From Ctena decussata (taxonomy: Eukaryota > Mollusca > Bivalvia > Lucinida > Lucinidae): a DNA stretch of 64,000 nt. Of this stretch, positions 25,901 through 32,549 are shown piece after piece. A program made the translations under genes and the position numbers. The stretch covers positions 76,818,203-76,882,202 of the forward strand of contig OZ022499.1 of the NCBI GenBank assembly GCA_963989385.1, given 5' to 3'. The number at the start of each line of letters is the position of its first letter. The stretch's first letter is position 1. The notes below the pieces were generated by a model that saw only the letters and a program-made list of their open reading frames with translations, was not told where the DNA came from and ran no database searches.

Positions 25901-28900
25901 TTCTCTGTAGCTCCTGTTGTCTCTTTCCCTACTACCAATACTTTCTCTATCCCTGTCATCTCTGTTTCTGACTGATGTACCGTCTCTTTCCCTACTACCA
26001 ATACTTTCTCTATCCCTGTCATCCCTGTGCCTGATTGATGTACTATCTCTATAATCCCTTTTTTCCATGTCTCTACTATTAATACTGTCTCTGTCTCGGC
26101 TATCCATTTTATCTCTGCCTCTATTTTGCACGTCTCTATCATCCGATAACACTTTTTCTGTGCCTTCCCTGGTTCCTCTTTCGATGTTTCTGTGGTCCTG
26201 TGGGTACGCTCTTTGTTTTGCTTCTCGAATCAAATTATCAAGACCTATCTGTCCTTTTTCCAATAGTTTTGTCTTCATTTCATCATGAGACAAACCAACT
26301 CCTAAAAAGGATGCTGTCTGATTAATGCCAAATTGAGGATCTTCTGGTTTAAGTGGTGGTTCCTGAGTTTGTTTGGCTTTCTCTTGCATTCGTTTGGACA
26401 TATCAAAATCAAAACCAATGGATTTCAGAATATTTTCAATTGTAGGATCATAACCAGTTTCATTCTGAGGATTTGCTACATTCTGGATATCAGATGATGG
26501 ATTGGCTTGATACTGCGGTGCTGGCTGCCCTGGCAACATGGTTTGTGGTCCTATACCTACTGCAGGTTGTGCTTGCATTCCAAGGTTTGGAATACCAGAA
26601 ACAAACTGAGTCTGTTGTTGTGCAGTCTGAACACTTTTAGCCAACAGATTCCACAAATCACCATCTGCTGAGACTGTGGAGCTTTGCTGTGCAGAATATT
26701 GTGTCTGGCTTGCTACAGGAGCATCTGGATACATCTGTGCACCTGGTTGTGGTACATGTTCTGTATATTCTCTCTGAACATTTATTAACTTGGATACAAC
26801 TCCTGTCACTGTGTTTACAGGGGCCTCAACTGCTGGTTGCGAAGGCTGCCATGCTTGAGCAGCAGATCTAATATTGGAAACAGGAGCATGAGCTGTTCCA
26901 CCCTGTTTATATTTTTCACTGTCTCTATAACTGTCCCTCCTAGCAGCTTTATCTCTATCGTCTTCACCATAAAGAAATTTCTCTTCATCTTCAATATCAT
27001 CTGCATAATTAGATATTCCAGCCAAACCAGGAGTGAGTTTCTTTTCTGGTGGAGTCATTTCTTCAACAGCTTCACTCTTCTTTTTTAATATTGATTTCAA
27101 TGGCTTAGAACCTGATGATGCCGTATTTGGAGACATGGTACTAGATGGTTTAGGATATAAAGGTGCTTCCTTCAACAATGCAGCCTTTGGGGTTCCTGCT
27201 GGAAACAAACTGGCTCCAACTCCAGCCTGGGACTCTCTCTCCGGGTAATTTCTATAGTCTGAACTGCTGACAGCATCTCTCTCATTTCTATATCTATTGC
27301 TATGATCATTCCCACCTGTGTAATGATCATGGTACCTGTCACTATAAGATTCTCTGTAGCTTGGCTCTTCTCTCCTATAATGATCACCACTATCTCTATG
27401 GTAATGGTCATGTTCTGATCCACTAACAACTGGTGGGCCTAAACGATCAGTTAGTGATGGCTTCAATCTGTCTTCAAATGTACTGTCTACCTTTTGTTTA
27501 AACTGGTCATTTCCAATGGTGATGCTGAAGGATTCTGCTGCCTGAAAAAAGGCAAAAAAAATCGTCAAATTGAAAAGTATGTCTATATAAAATGGATCAG
27601 TTCATACATACATTTTCAGTAAAAATCATTTGGATGTCACTGATATCTTTTCTATCATTTTATTCAATCAGTATTTGCTGGTATTTTCCCGTATTTGCCG
27701 GTATTTACCAGTAAATACCACCGGCATGGAAAATACTCATATTTGCCGGCATTTTGCCAACCTTGCTGTGAACTGATGTTGTCTGGCAGGTCTTTCATAA
27801 ATATCAAGAAGAGTATGGGTCCAAAAACGGAACCCTGGGGGACACCAGACAAAACAGGGGCAAGGTCTGAACAGGCTCCATCAAGTACTACTTTTTGAGT
27901 CCGTCCAGATAACCAAGCAGTTATCCACTGGAGGATATCGTACCTGAATACATGTATATTTTTAAAAGATAAATTGTTTTTTTTCATATGTCAGTTAATA
28001 AAAAAAGGTTTTTGTTGGATCAGGAATCATAATTATTTAATTATTCAAGGCATCACAGAAGCAAAATGGAGTGGGTCCCTATAAAACTAGAAACGAAACC
28101 GAAACGAAACGCAACGGAACGAAACGGAACAAAACGAAACGGAATGGATGGGCATTGATAAGGCAAATCCCACATCCCGTCCTCCAAATCATAAGGGAAA
28201 GAAGCACGTGCACACACAAAATGACAAAACTTCAGAATGAACAGACCATCGAAAGCATCAATTCGGAAAATAACATCGAAAAACACTGAACATCCATTTT
28301 TACCTATTTTCTATATTTTTATTACAAAACCTGACGGGAAGCAATGTAGGCAACTATACAGGTGGCCACATTGCTTACACACCACAGACAAACAGACAAA
28401 TAGACACAAGAAAAACAGTGAAGACAGCCACAAGAGAAGAACAGTCAGTAATAAAATACTTTACATAAAATACTTTACATTCTAATACAGTGCGCCTATA
28501 CAGAGGCAATGGAAAGTGTCCATGTATTCACAGTTTCGGAGCGTGTGAGTCTAACTGCTGACGTCATTGGCAATAACCGATGTCTTTTGTGACAATTAGA
28601 GACATTAGACGGTGTAACGTCTGTTTTCTTTCTAAAATCGACATAAAATCGTACATTTATATTAGATACAGTTAAAAATATTTGCGGGAAAATGAACGCC
28701 TTCCTGCCAGGGCGTTCATACTCCCCGCCAGAAAAAGGAATCTTTTTCATGCCCCATGCTCACGATATGCTCTACTTTACAACTGACCTCCAAAAAGTGA
28801 ATTATTACTCAACAATTCACGGCTAGAGCTGATCTATATTTTGATTAGCTACCGGGCTCCTGTGTCATTTTGCTGCTTTAAGTAAGACAGGCGACGTTTC

Positions 28901-29895
28901 GTTTCATTCAATTTCCTTTTCGTTCTATTTCGTTTCGTTCGATTGCGTTTCGTTCCGTTGCTAGTTTTATAGGGACCCAAATGTAGTTGTGTTAAACACG
29001 TTTTATGATCCTGGATACTGAAATGGTATGTAGGACAAACTCAACCAGTAGCGTCCCACTGGGCACACAATATTGAATCAATACAGTCAAACCTGTCTTA
29101 AGGGGTCACCCCATGGGACCCACAAAAATTGGCTGCTTAAGACAGGTGACCCCTTAATACAGGTTCATTTGCACTGTATTTTGGTCTAAGGGAACCCAAA
29201 AAAGTGGCTGCTAAAGACAGGTGACCCCTTAATACAGTGACCCCTTAAGACAGGTTCGACTGTATAACCACAGGCGCTTGAAGTTCTATGCTCAAAAGAC
29301 CCTCAAAACCCATTATACTTGATGCAGTCTATAGGTCATTTCGTAAATGGCTCATAGTCTAGATGTTTAGCGGCATTGAAATATGTTTCATAGCATAGAA
29401 CTTCAAGCGCCTGTGATATAACAAAAAAGGGTTTAAATAATTTTCACCAAATACCCACACCATATGATTATCAAACCCCAAAAATACAATACCTGTATGG
29501 AAACCCCAATATTTATTGGTTCTGGTAATTACAAGTGTGTTCCGGTGTTTTGGTGCGTTTTGGTATCTCTATAGACCGGGCCTGAACGACCAAGAGGCAG
29601 TTGAGTTGCGACGCAAGACGGGAATTGAGAATGTGGCCAGACCAGGGATGAGTCCCGAATGAATCAGGATATTCTGAAACAAGTGAAGCTGCATCGTATT
29701 GTTTTGCAATTGTGCATAATAAACTCTGCAAAATTGATCACCTTCGGCGCTTTCTCATGTTGTGCATCAGAGCTGTGCGCGACGCTGGATGCATGACTGC
29801 CGGATCGGGAATGCTGGGATGACGTGGGTTTTGGCTGAAACGACACCTCGCCAACTCCTCGACCACGACCTCTTGCATTACCGCGTGCTCTACCT
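7894..29895 (-). CDS. ZNF318: ZNF318-like zinc finger protein (spliced; exons joined from 29895 to 7894)
   Basis: Exon order on the minus strand: 29895-29742, 27541-23690, 22788-22546, 20544-20451, 19622-19504, 10725-9012, 7988-7894. Phases run 0, 0, 0, 1, 0, 1 across the six introns, and all splice sites are GT/AG. Joined length is about 2,090 codons; human ZNF318 is about 2,280. Landmarks shared with vertebrate ZNF318, in order: SITIGNDQF then LTDRLGPPV; KSILKKK; DIEDEEKFLYG; ILKSIGFD; a Glu/Lys coiled coil; a matrin-type finger WCKGC; a second finger FYCQIC; DNPFYEKR; FGKFTW; a 'IHDVFY' motif. In vertebrates ZNF318 is a nuclear protein described as an androgen-receptor co-regulator and as needed for the IgM-to-IgD transcript switch; with RS and matrin-finger content, an RNA-processing role is the natural inference. 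The initiator exon was not found. Assignment is from motif order, not from a search. Confidence 0.85.
9012..10725 (-). CDS. ZNF318: ZNF318-like gene, large penultimate exon (Lys/Glu-rich C-terminal region)
   Basis: 571 codons plus one base, opened by acceptor TTTTTGTTACAG and closed by donor GAAG|GTTGGT at 9011. It starts KYCKDNPFYEKRFKQEKDAA, matching the vertebrate segment after zinc finger 2. Then come FGKFTWVKQEEKE, INITGKTIPV...WQPVG, ISAKEILEAFSGK and QIHDVFYKD, each with a counterpart in ZNF318. Near the end is an RG box with AT-hook-like RPRGRGRG (DNA about 9255-9313) and a basic KSKRKRQ, a likely nuclear localisation signal. The rest is low-complexity and probably disordered. If the last intron is retained, translation ends after two more codons (SDSEGW). 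Confidence 0.88.
11105..11262. mobile_element. Family E palindromic MITE (GTGACCCCTC hairpin)
   Basis: Central hairpin GTTGTGACCCCTCA...TGAGGGGTCACAAC (about 11161-11219) with flanks related by inversion ('aataattttccttattttt' / 'aaaaattagcaaaagatattaattat'). Other copies: about 17437, 42281, 43195 and 62245. Confidence 0.65.
11263..12420. repeat. Diverged tandem array (~160-200 bp units), possibly a Helentron-like element
   Basis: Starts ACAAGAGCTTTGCAAGCGGC and ends in a 'gacggatgggcagacagaccgatggatggacgg' tract. Units repeat 'ggggag.aaccattcttgta...gacaca', 'cctaattcatattcctacaaa.tttcat.aagatat' and 'gttatggcgtgcacaag' at least five times with strong divergence. The tract is interrupted by another repeat at 11905-12048. 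No genes. Confidence 0.5.
11905..12048. mobile_element. Short 'TCTCGCCTG' element
   Basis: Begins near GGTGTCTCGCCTGTCAGCGC and ends with a hairpin, GTCTCGCCT...AGGCGAGAC. Related sequences lie at about 18547-18665, 19030-19150, 23125-23252 and 59020-59055. Probably a SINE or MITE family; class uncertain. Confidence 0.5.
12541..13975 (-). mobile_element. Helentron/pearl-like element with about seven ~165-bp tandem units
   Basis: At the left end, read on the minus strand, a hairpin TGTCCTATGGACA is followed by CATTTCTAG, a Helitron-like 3' end (hairpin then CTAG). Seven units follow, marked by 'gtgaccttgacctttgagctagcaac' near 12740, 12893, 13046, 13173, 13341, 13510 and 13770. Most contain 'ttttgaaatccaaccatgcagga' and 'gttatgggc.ggacat'. 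Microsatellite and poly-G tracts (13636-13680, 13954-13969) sit inside the array. GGAATGCCCCC near 12567 and GGGGGCAT at 13963-13972 may be the subterminal inverted repeat. Confidence 0.55.
14771..15176. mobile_element. Family C MITE, full copy
   Basis: Ends read ATTAAACCTATTAAATGCAT and TTATTAGGATTAATA, an imperfect inverted repeat. A central hairpin (GAATTTGCTCCTATAGGAGC and 'aaattttttcctttcagagtaga', about 15001-15050) is flanked by purine/pyrimidine stretches. A 37-base internal segment (gagcctaaagtgtagtaaatcaggcactgcc) is duplicated at 14825 and 14859. Other full copies: 20886, 45360 and 49764. 13976-14770 and 15180-15825 show no gene. Confidence 0.7.
15829..16796. mobile_element. Mariner-type non-autonomous element, 968 bp
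   Basis: Termini are inverted repeats of about 30 bp: TACGAGGGTCATCCAGTAAG at 15829 and the complement of CTTATTGGATGACCCTCGTA ending at 16796, each starting on a TA dinucleotide. TACGAGGGTC-type ends with TA target sites are those of mariner elements. There is no transposase reading frame, so this is an internally deleted or unrelated-interior derivative. Confidence 0.75.
17160..17300 (-). mobile_element. SINE family 1 fragment
   Basis: Contains 'gatggatgaatgacttgcaactttac', 'aacagtatttcagccatat.aggac' and 'gtgcaatagaaccctg', the shared body of this SINE family, read here on its minus strand. The tRNA-like head is missing or unrecognisable. Confidence 0.55.
17437..17612. mobile_element. Family E palindromic MITE copy
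   Basis: Outer ends CTCCAGATAAGATGG and CTTCTTCTCTGGAG are inverted; the centre 'ctgttgtgaacagttctaatgagaagttaaaccatatggtttg' is a decayed version of the hairpin seen in the copies near 42.3 and 62.3 kb. Confidence 0.55.
18671..18812. mobile_element. Near-perfect 140-bp palindrome (foldback element F, copy 1)
   Basis: The left arm GGTTATAAAACTTGAGTAC...GATTGGCTGCTTCCGAGCA is mirrored by the right arm TGCTCGGAAGCAGCCAATC...CTCAAGTTTTATAACC with few mismatches and almost no spacer. The same palindrome, with an internal duplication, recurs at 58832-58996. It sits inside a larger repeat block (18547-18860). Confidence 0.85.
19030..19150. repeat. 'TCTCGCCTG'-type repeat fragment
   Basis: 'ggtgtctcacctgtacg...', 'aaaagtttatgctgctgaggcc' and 'aatacctatgtctagct' match the internal order of the copy at 23125-23252. 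Confidence 0.4.
19504..19622 (-). CDS. ZNF318: ZNF318-like gene, exon with matrin-type zinc finger 2
   Basis: Acceptor ATATTTCAG, donor CAG|GTAACA. Two bases complete a split Gly codon, then 39 codons: TEFLIPSQAFYCQICRIFLG, continuing to a pair of histidines five residues apart (HFKCESH). The Cys-x2-Cys...His-x5-His spacing is a U1/matrin-type finger. The vertebrate protein has GSEFLVP followed by FYCQLC at the same place. Too short for an ORF listing; found by following the phase from the neighbouring exons. Confidence 0.88.
19724..19773. repeat. 49-bp near-perfect palindrome
   Basis: AGGAATATAAGGCAAATGAG and its complement face each other with no real spacer (centre near 19749). It follows a 'gcca.attataaagctactggttataatgc' block (19640-19690), suggesting the end of a small pogo/Tigger-like or foldback repeat. 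Confidence 0.7.
19997..20172. mobile_element. pogo/Tigger-like MITE
   Basis: Termini ACAGTACAACTTCAGTGGCTC and GAGCCATTTAAGTTCTACTGTA are inverted repeats with flanking TA. A second copy lies at 50748-50914. 'CAGTAGAAC' termini with TA target sites are typical of pogo-group Tc1/mariner elements. No coding sequence. Confidence 0.65.
20252..20405 (-). mobile_element. SINE family 1 fragment
   Basis: 'gatggaggacttggctgttttatgtccttttcaacagtagttcagttatatcaggatcatgggtag' matches the body of the family on its complementary strand. The tRNA-like head is absent. Confidence 0.5.
20451..20544 (-). CDS. ZNF318: ZNF318-like gene, linker exon between the two zinc fingers
   Basis: 94 bases with acceptor AATTTAG and donor CCAG|GTAAGG. 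It encodes TMPVDLKPWKDGFQ, then NEGKIVNKKAVQIALP and one base of a split Gly codon. In ZNF318 this is the segment with 'RPW' after finger 1 and 'KITVP' before finger 2. Phase enters at 0 and leaves at 1, which fits both neighbours exactly. Confidence 0.85.
20886..21254. mobile_element. Family C MITE, full copy
   Basis: TATTAATACTATTAAACACC at the left and GTTTATTAGGATTAATACGG at the right. Hairpin core 'aagaatttgctcctgtgggagcaaattctttccttttagaatagacccc' at about 21067-21117, followed by a direct duplication of 'tagaccccattt'. Confidence 0.7.
21375..21565. mobile_element. Family C-related hairpin element (short subfamily)
   Basis: 'gtttactcttaaatgacataatctctcctagaggagcaaattctttcttagaagagttgatcccc' plus the outer 'tgggcaacaacttaccacttttgcgacttcccagttgcttccctggatgaagaa'. 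The same outer flank is found at 49200-49425 and 63340-63545, showing a distinct short subfamily. The 86-residue minus frame across it is incidental. Confidence 0.55.
21688..21924. mobile_element. Family A palindromic MITE copy
   Basis: GAGCCGGGACATGACAAAAC at the left; CATGCCGCAGCTC at the right. Arms carry 'gcgaagactcagat..gcc.ggc' and 'cagatcaggctcttcgct' with their complements; the spacer contains 'tagcttagacccttagctaccctataag'. Confidence 0.75.
22102..22326. mobile_element. Family A palindromic MITE copy
   Basis: GAGCCAGGGCCCAACAAAAT to TTTGTCATGACGTGCTC. Inverted arms with 'ccaagactcagatcagtctgggc' and 'gcccaggctgatctgagtccttgc'. Spacer 'cttaaagggtagctaaaggtc' is in the opposite sense to the copy at 21688. 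Confidence 0.75.
22330..22465. repeat. Family C-like hairpin fragment
   Basis: 'ggcaagaaagaatttgctcccgctgaggcagcagtttcttttcagtaagagta' is a degraded hairpin of family C. Confidence 0.35.
22546..22788 (-). CDS. ZNF318: ZNF318-like gene, exon with matrin-type zinc finger 1 and a hexapeptide repeat
   Basis: 81 codons, phase 0 at both ends (acceptor TTTTATAG, donor CAG|GTACAT). The first half is VGDVSKQPEN followed by copies of SKQPDS or variants (SKQYNN, SKQTDD). The second half reads YYFTDRGCHWCKGCKDVYEN and ends with HLQTYKH: Cys-x2-Cys-x12-His-x5-His, a matrin/U1-type finger. The vertebrate counterpart has 'HWCKDC...HMHNKKH'. On the plus strand a 91-residue frame overlaps it; that is a shadow created by the repeat. 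Confidence 0.88.
22660..22776 (-). repeat. 18-bp coding minisatellite
   Basis: Six to seven tandem copies of an 18-base unit (AGTAAACAGCCTGACAGC) in frame with the ZNF318-like reading frame, giving the hexapeptide SKQPDS. The three central copies are nearly identical and the outer copies are diverged, the usual pattern of recent expansion from the middle. Confidence 0.85.
22855..22995. repeat. Family C-like hairpin fragment
   Basis: 'ggggtctactcttacaggaaaatttgctcctagtggacaaaattctttcctagt' and 'cagggtaaactgttgcttcccctgagtaggg' match the family C core in order, without the terminal repeats. Confidence 0.5.
23125..23252. mobile_element. 'TCTCGCCTG'-type element, 3' part
   Basis: 'aaaagtttatgccaatgccacc', 'ataccagaaaacaatacctatgtctcgct' and 'ggaggcgagacaaaaa' parallel the element at 11905-12048. 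The final GTCTCGC...GCGAGAC hairpin is conserved. Confidence 0.45.
23690..27541 (-). CDS. ZNF318: ZNF318-like gene, giant exon: N-terminal motifs, RS repeats, Pro-rich region, coiled coil
   Basis: 1,284 codons, phase 0 to phase 0 (acceptor TTTTTTCAG, donor AAA|GTAAGT). In order: SFSITIGNDQF and LTDRLGPPV (27.5 kb); Tyr/Arg/His-rich stretch; SGSKPLKSILKKK; DIEDEEKFLYGEDD (about 26.97 kb); Gln-rich part; ENILKSIGFDFDMSKRM (about 26.4 kb); Arg/Asp-rich repeats with RESIGSRERD twice; some 25 SPRRR/SPSPR units (about 25.11-25.55 kb); a GPPPGPPP-rich proline block (about 24.63-24.88 kb); a second R-S-R-D-R-R block; then a coiled coil from AEREKLSKEREKLN onward (about 23.8-24.1 kb). RS/SPRR repeats are SR-kinase substrates in splicing factors. 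Long frames on the plus strand here are shadows of repetitive codons. The frame continues beyond the donor to a stop at 23654, so intron retention would truncate the protein before both fingers. Confidence 0.92.
25110..25555 (-). repeat. SPRRR-encoding degenerate tandem repeat
   Basis: Units of about 18-27 bases built on CTTCTTGGGCTTGGACTCC (plus strand), encoding R-R-x-S-P-S-P. Purity is highest at 25430-25520, where adjacent units differ by a base or two, and decays outwards. Likely length-variable. Confidence 0.75.
27665..27765. repeat. 'TATTTGCCGGTA' palindromic low-complexity tract
   Basis: Repeated and inverted copies of 'gtatttgccggtattt' and 'aaataccaccggca'. It truncates the 3' side of the adjacent reverse-transcriptase fragment. 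Confidence 0.5.
27757..27987 (-). pseudogene. Non-LTR retrotransposon reverse transcriptase fragment
   Basis: The minus frame has LQWITAWLSGRTQKVVLDG and then VLSGVPQGSVFGPILFLIF with KDLPDNI. 'GVPQGSVLGP.LFLI..NDLP' is reverse transcriptase motif 4 and surroundings in Jockey/CR1/I-type LINEs. Only about 60 codons survive; the catalytic F-A-D-D motif that should follow is absent. It lies in the ZNF318-like intron in the same orientation as the gene. Confidence 0.85.
28073..28978. mobile_element. Non-autonomous element with GGGTCCCTATAAAACTAG inverted ends
   Basis: The left end (28073) and the complement of the right end (28978) share GGGTCCCTATAAAACTAG and then a long stretch of 'aacgaaac/aacggaac' pentamers, about 65 bp of inverted repeat in all. 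The 906-bp interior has no transposase. The superfamily is not clear; no target-site duplication was recognised. Confidence 0.7.
29084..29262. mobile_element. pogo/Tigger-like MITE
   Basis: CAGTCAAACCTGTCTTAAGG and the complement of AAGACAGGTTCGACTGTA form the ends, each next to TA. Internal duplicates of 'aaaaa.tggctgct.aagacaggtgaccccttaatacag' (29131 and 29199). Confidence 0.7.
29268..29417. mobile_element. Small MITE with CACAGGCGCTTGAAGTTC ends
   Basis: CACAGGCGCTTGAAGTTCTA near 29271 and its complement ending near 29413 give an inverted repeat of about 25 bp around a 100-bp centre. Confidence 0.7.
29742..29895 (-). CDS. ZNF318: ZNF318-like gene, RG-rich 5' exon (probable)
   Basis: Acceptor CATTTCCAG and donor AAG|GTGATC bound a 154-base exon: one base, then 51 codons beginning GRARGNARGRGRGVGEVSFQ and ending in a Ser/His-rich stretch to EKAPK. 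It leaves in phase 0, as needed by the next exon. Vertebrate ZNF318 has a basic, RS/RG-type region at the same place, before the ITVGNDHF motif. It enters in phase 2, so an upstream exon must exist; alternatively the ATG at 29912 inside the preceding intron sequence could serve if transcription starts there. The donor is weak. Confidence 0.6.
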
Positions 29896-30260
29896 CTGGA
29901 AATGAACACCATTTAACTCAGCAGGTCGCAAATATTAATGCTGAATTGTGTGTGATTTCATTCCCTCACTGATTTAATTATCGTAAAACAGCCACTTCCG
30001 GTGTAATTTGGTACCAATAAACACCGACCCGTTTTTGGCTGAACCGGACCTCTAGTTCTGGCAACAACCTGGGGCCACGCCTCTGTACAGACCTCAATTT
30101 GACTATGTTAGATTATGTAGCAGGGTCCCATACCGTCGATGCATGGTCGATCTGCGGACGAACTATGGACTTGAGGGTCGACTTATCACCGAAACACCCA
30201 ACGACACACCACGACACCAATTTATTGATAAATATCTTCCATAAAAAGATCTTAAACATT
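29896..30260. other. Intergenic flank with a decayed copy of the RG exon
   Basis: About 150 bases upstream, minus-strand sequence at 30005-30085 has CTGTACAGAGGCGTGG and GAGGTCCGGTTCAGCCAAAA, resembling the acceptor and the 'gaggtgtcgtttcagccaaaa' core of the RG exon, but with an in-frame stop. Possibly a partial duplication. The rest is unassigned. Confidence 0.3.
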
Positions 30261-31500
30261 GTTGTCGAGCCCGCTTGCGGAGAGCGAGACATAGTTGTTA
30301 CAATGTCAGTTCGGTGTATGTCCGTGAGTGTGTGCGTGCGTCCGTCCGTCCGGATTTGTCCGGGCCATAACTTCTACATTTATGGATAGATTTCAAAATA
30401 ATTTGACACAGTTGTTCTCCTTGATGAGTAGAAGTGCAATTTGAAACATTTGTTCAGGTAGGTCCAAGGTCAAGGTCACACTTGAAGGTCAAATGATAAA
30501 ATGGCCATAAATTGAGCTTGTCCGAGCCATAACTTCTACATTTATAAATGGATTTCAAAATAATTTGGCACAATTGTTCTCCTTGATGAGTAAAAGTGCC
30601 TTTCGAAACATTTGTTCAGGTAGGTCCAAGGTCAAGGTCACACTTGAAGGTCAAATGATAAAATGGCCATAAATTGAGCTTGTCCGAGCAATAACTTCTA
30701 CACGTATGGATGGATTTCAAAATAATTTGGCACAATTGTTCTCCTTGATGAATAGAAATGCCATTTGAAACATTTGTTCATGTAGGTCCAAGGTCAAGGT
30801 CACATTTGAAGGTCAAATTATATAATGGCCATAAATTGTCCGAGCCATTACTTCTACATTTATGGATGGATTTCAAAATAGTTTGGCACAATTGTTCTCC
30901 TTGATGTTAAAAAGTGCCATTTGGAAAATTTATTCAGGAAGGTCCAAGGTCAAGGTCACACTTGAAGGCCAAATGATAAAATGGCCATAATTTTAGCTTG
31001 TCTGAGCCATAACTTCAACATTTACAAATGGATTTCAAAATGATTTAACACAATTGTTCTCCTTGATGAGAAGAAGTTCCATTTGGAACATTTGTTCTAG
31101 TAGGTCCAAAGTCAATGTCACACTTGAAGGTCAAATGATTAAATGGTCATAAATTGAGCTTGTCCGAGCCAATTATGTCTACATTTACGGATGGATTTCA
31201 AAATAATTTGGCACAATTGTTCTTCTTGATGAGTGGAAGTTTCAAGTGACATATGTGTTTGGGTAGGTCCAAGGTCAAGGTCACACTTGAAGGTCAGATA
31301 TTGTAATTGAGCTTGTCTGGGTCATCACTTCTACTTATTTTCCTTTGTGAAAATTTGGGGAAAAAAAGAAGAAAATGCTAGCTAAGCATGATGTTATTTT
31401 GGCTTCTTTCTAGAGTGAAGCAGTTACTTAGTCTTGACATACTTATAGGTCACTAAAGCAAACAGCGGGCTCGACCAGTTGTCCCTGGACAACCTTCTAG
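30261..31500 (+). mobile_element. Helentron/pearl-like element with six ~162-bp tandem units
   Basis: The 5' end carries GTCGAGCCCGCT (30264) and the 3' side its complement AGCGGGCTCGAC (to about 31476). A 7-bp-stem hairpin GTTGTCCCTGGACAAC follows, then CTTCTAG and T, which is a Helitron-type 3' terminus (hairpin then CTRR). Six units are marked by 'aggtccaaggtcaaggtcacacttgaaggtc' near 30461, 30623, 30785, 30941, 31103 and 31266. A short 'gtgtgcgtgcgtccgtccgtccg' tract lies before the array, as in pearl elements. No Rep/helicase gene: non-autonomous. Confidence 0.75.
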
Positions 31501-31557
31501 TTTTATATATTAGTTACTAAAATATAATATATTTTTCCTATATATTCCAATTGTTTC

Positions 31558-31745
31558 ATGGGGTGGTCGGGTCGGGCGATTTCAATGCTACTAATTTGGA
31601 TAACGAGGACAAGGGCCAGCTGTGCTTGCATTAGGTGCGGGTTGTTTGGTTATTCCTATCTTTTCTCCTCCTTCTGTCTGGGAGGGGGCTCGATATAGGT
31701 TAAAATTACTCTCGTAGAGGCGTTAAGCCCAAACCAACGGTTTGG
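31558..31745 (+). mobile_element. SINE family 2 (truncated)
   Basis: 'ggtggtcgggtcgggcgat', 'acaagggccagctgtgcttgcattaggtgcgg' and 'ctccttctgtctgggagggggctcgatataggttaaaattac..tcgtagaggcgttaagccc' match copies at 46745-46985 and 54005-54240 in order. Confidence 0.6.
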
Positions 31746-31859
31746 TGTTCCAGTTTACAAAGCGTTTATTACAAGATATAATTGAAGAGTGTGACTGAAA
31801 ACAAATTTTCCTGTCAATTTTGACATTTATCCATTTTCATCTGGGCCACACCACGGCAC

Positions 31860-31903
31860 ACCGCGTGTGTATGTGTGTGTGTGTGTGTGTGGGGGGGGGG
31901 TCA
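31860..31903. repeat. (TG)n microsatellite with poly-G
   Basis: GTGTGTATGTGTGTG... followed by ten or so G residues. Confidence 0.9.
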
Positions 31904-31989
31904 TTCTTATTTTTCTTTTTAGTATATTGGTAAATGGGCACACTTTCAGGAGATGCAATTAGAATACTATTTTTATGTTTGTCTTCTTT

Positions 31990-32170
31990 CTGAAGCTCCG
32001 GTGTAGCTCTGTGGGTTAAGCGCTGGTCTGCTGATCTAGTGGTCCCATGTTCAAGGAAATCTTTCTAATCATTGACGGGGTTCTATTTCAGACAGCCTTT
32101 TGTTACCACCCTCCCGTCTTCCTGATATGACTGAAATCCTGTTGAAAAGATCGTAAAAGTGCATGTCACC
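31990..32170 (+). mobile_element. SINE family 1, tRNA-headed copy
   Basis: Head CTCCGGTGTAGCTCTGTGGG with GGTTAAGCGCTGGTCTGCTG (A-box-like), a weak B box (CCATGTTCAAGG), then the family body 'cttcctgatatgactgaaatcctgttgaaaagatcgtaaaa'. Confidence 0.65.
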
Positions 32171-32549
32171 CATTTTGAAAAGTACATAATACTTTATTAA
32201 GCAATGTTTATAGCTTACAAAAGCAAAAGTGAGATGAATATTTACAGAAAAGCAAAAGAATATTCACGCGAATGACAGGATATCTAAATGTACAACAACA
32301 AATTCTTACATGATGCTAACCAAACAACAACATTTTGAAAAATAATGCTATCACATATATTCATATTTGGGTTAAAATTAAGAGGATTTAGGTAATTGCA
32401 GAAGATTTGGGAGGATTTTAGTAGTTACAGAGGATTTGTTTGTTTCGTGCTACCGATGAATGAAACAGTTTTTGAGACAAAATGTGGCTGAGAAATGAAT
32501 ATGCAGCTAAATCAAATCTGATGGAATTAATTATTTCTCGTACAGTATG

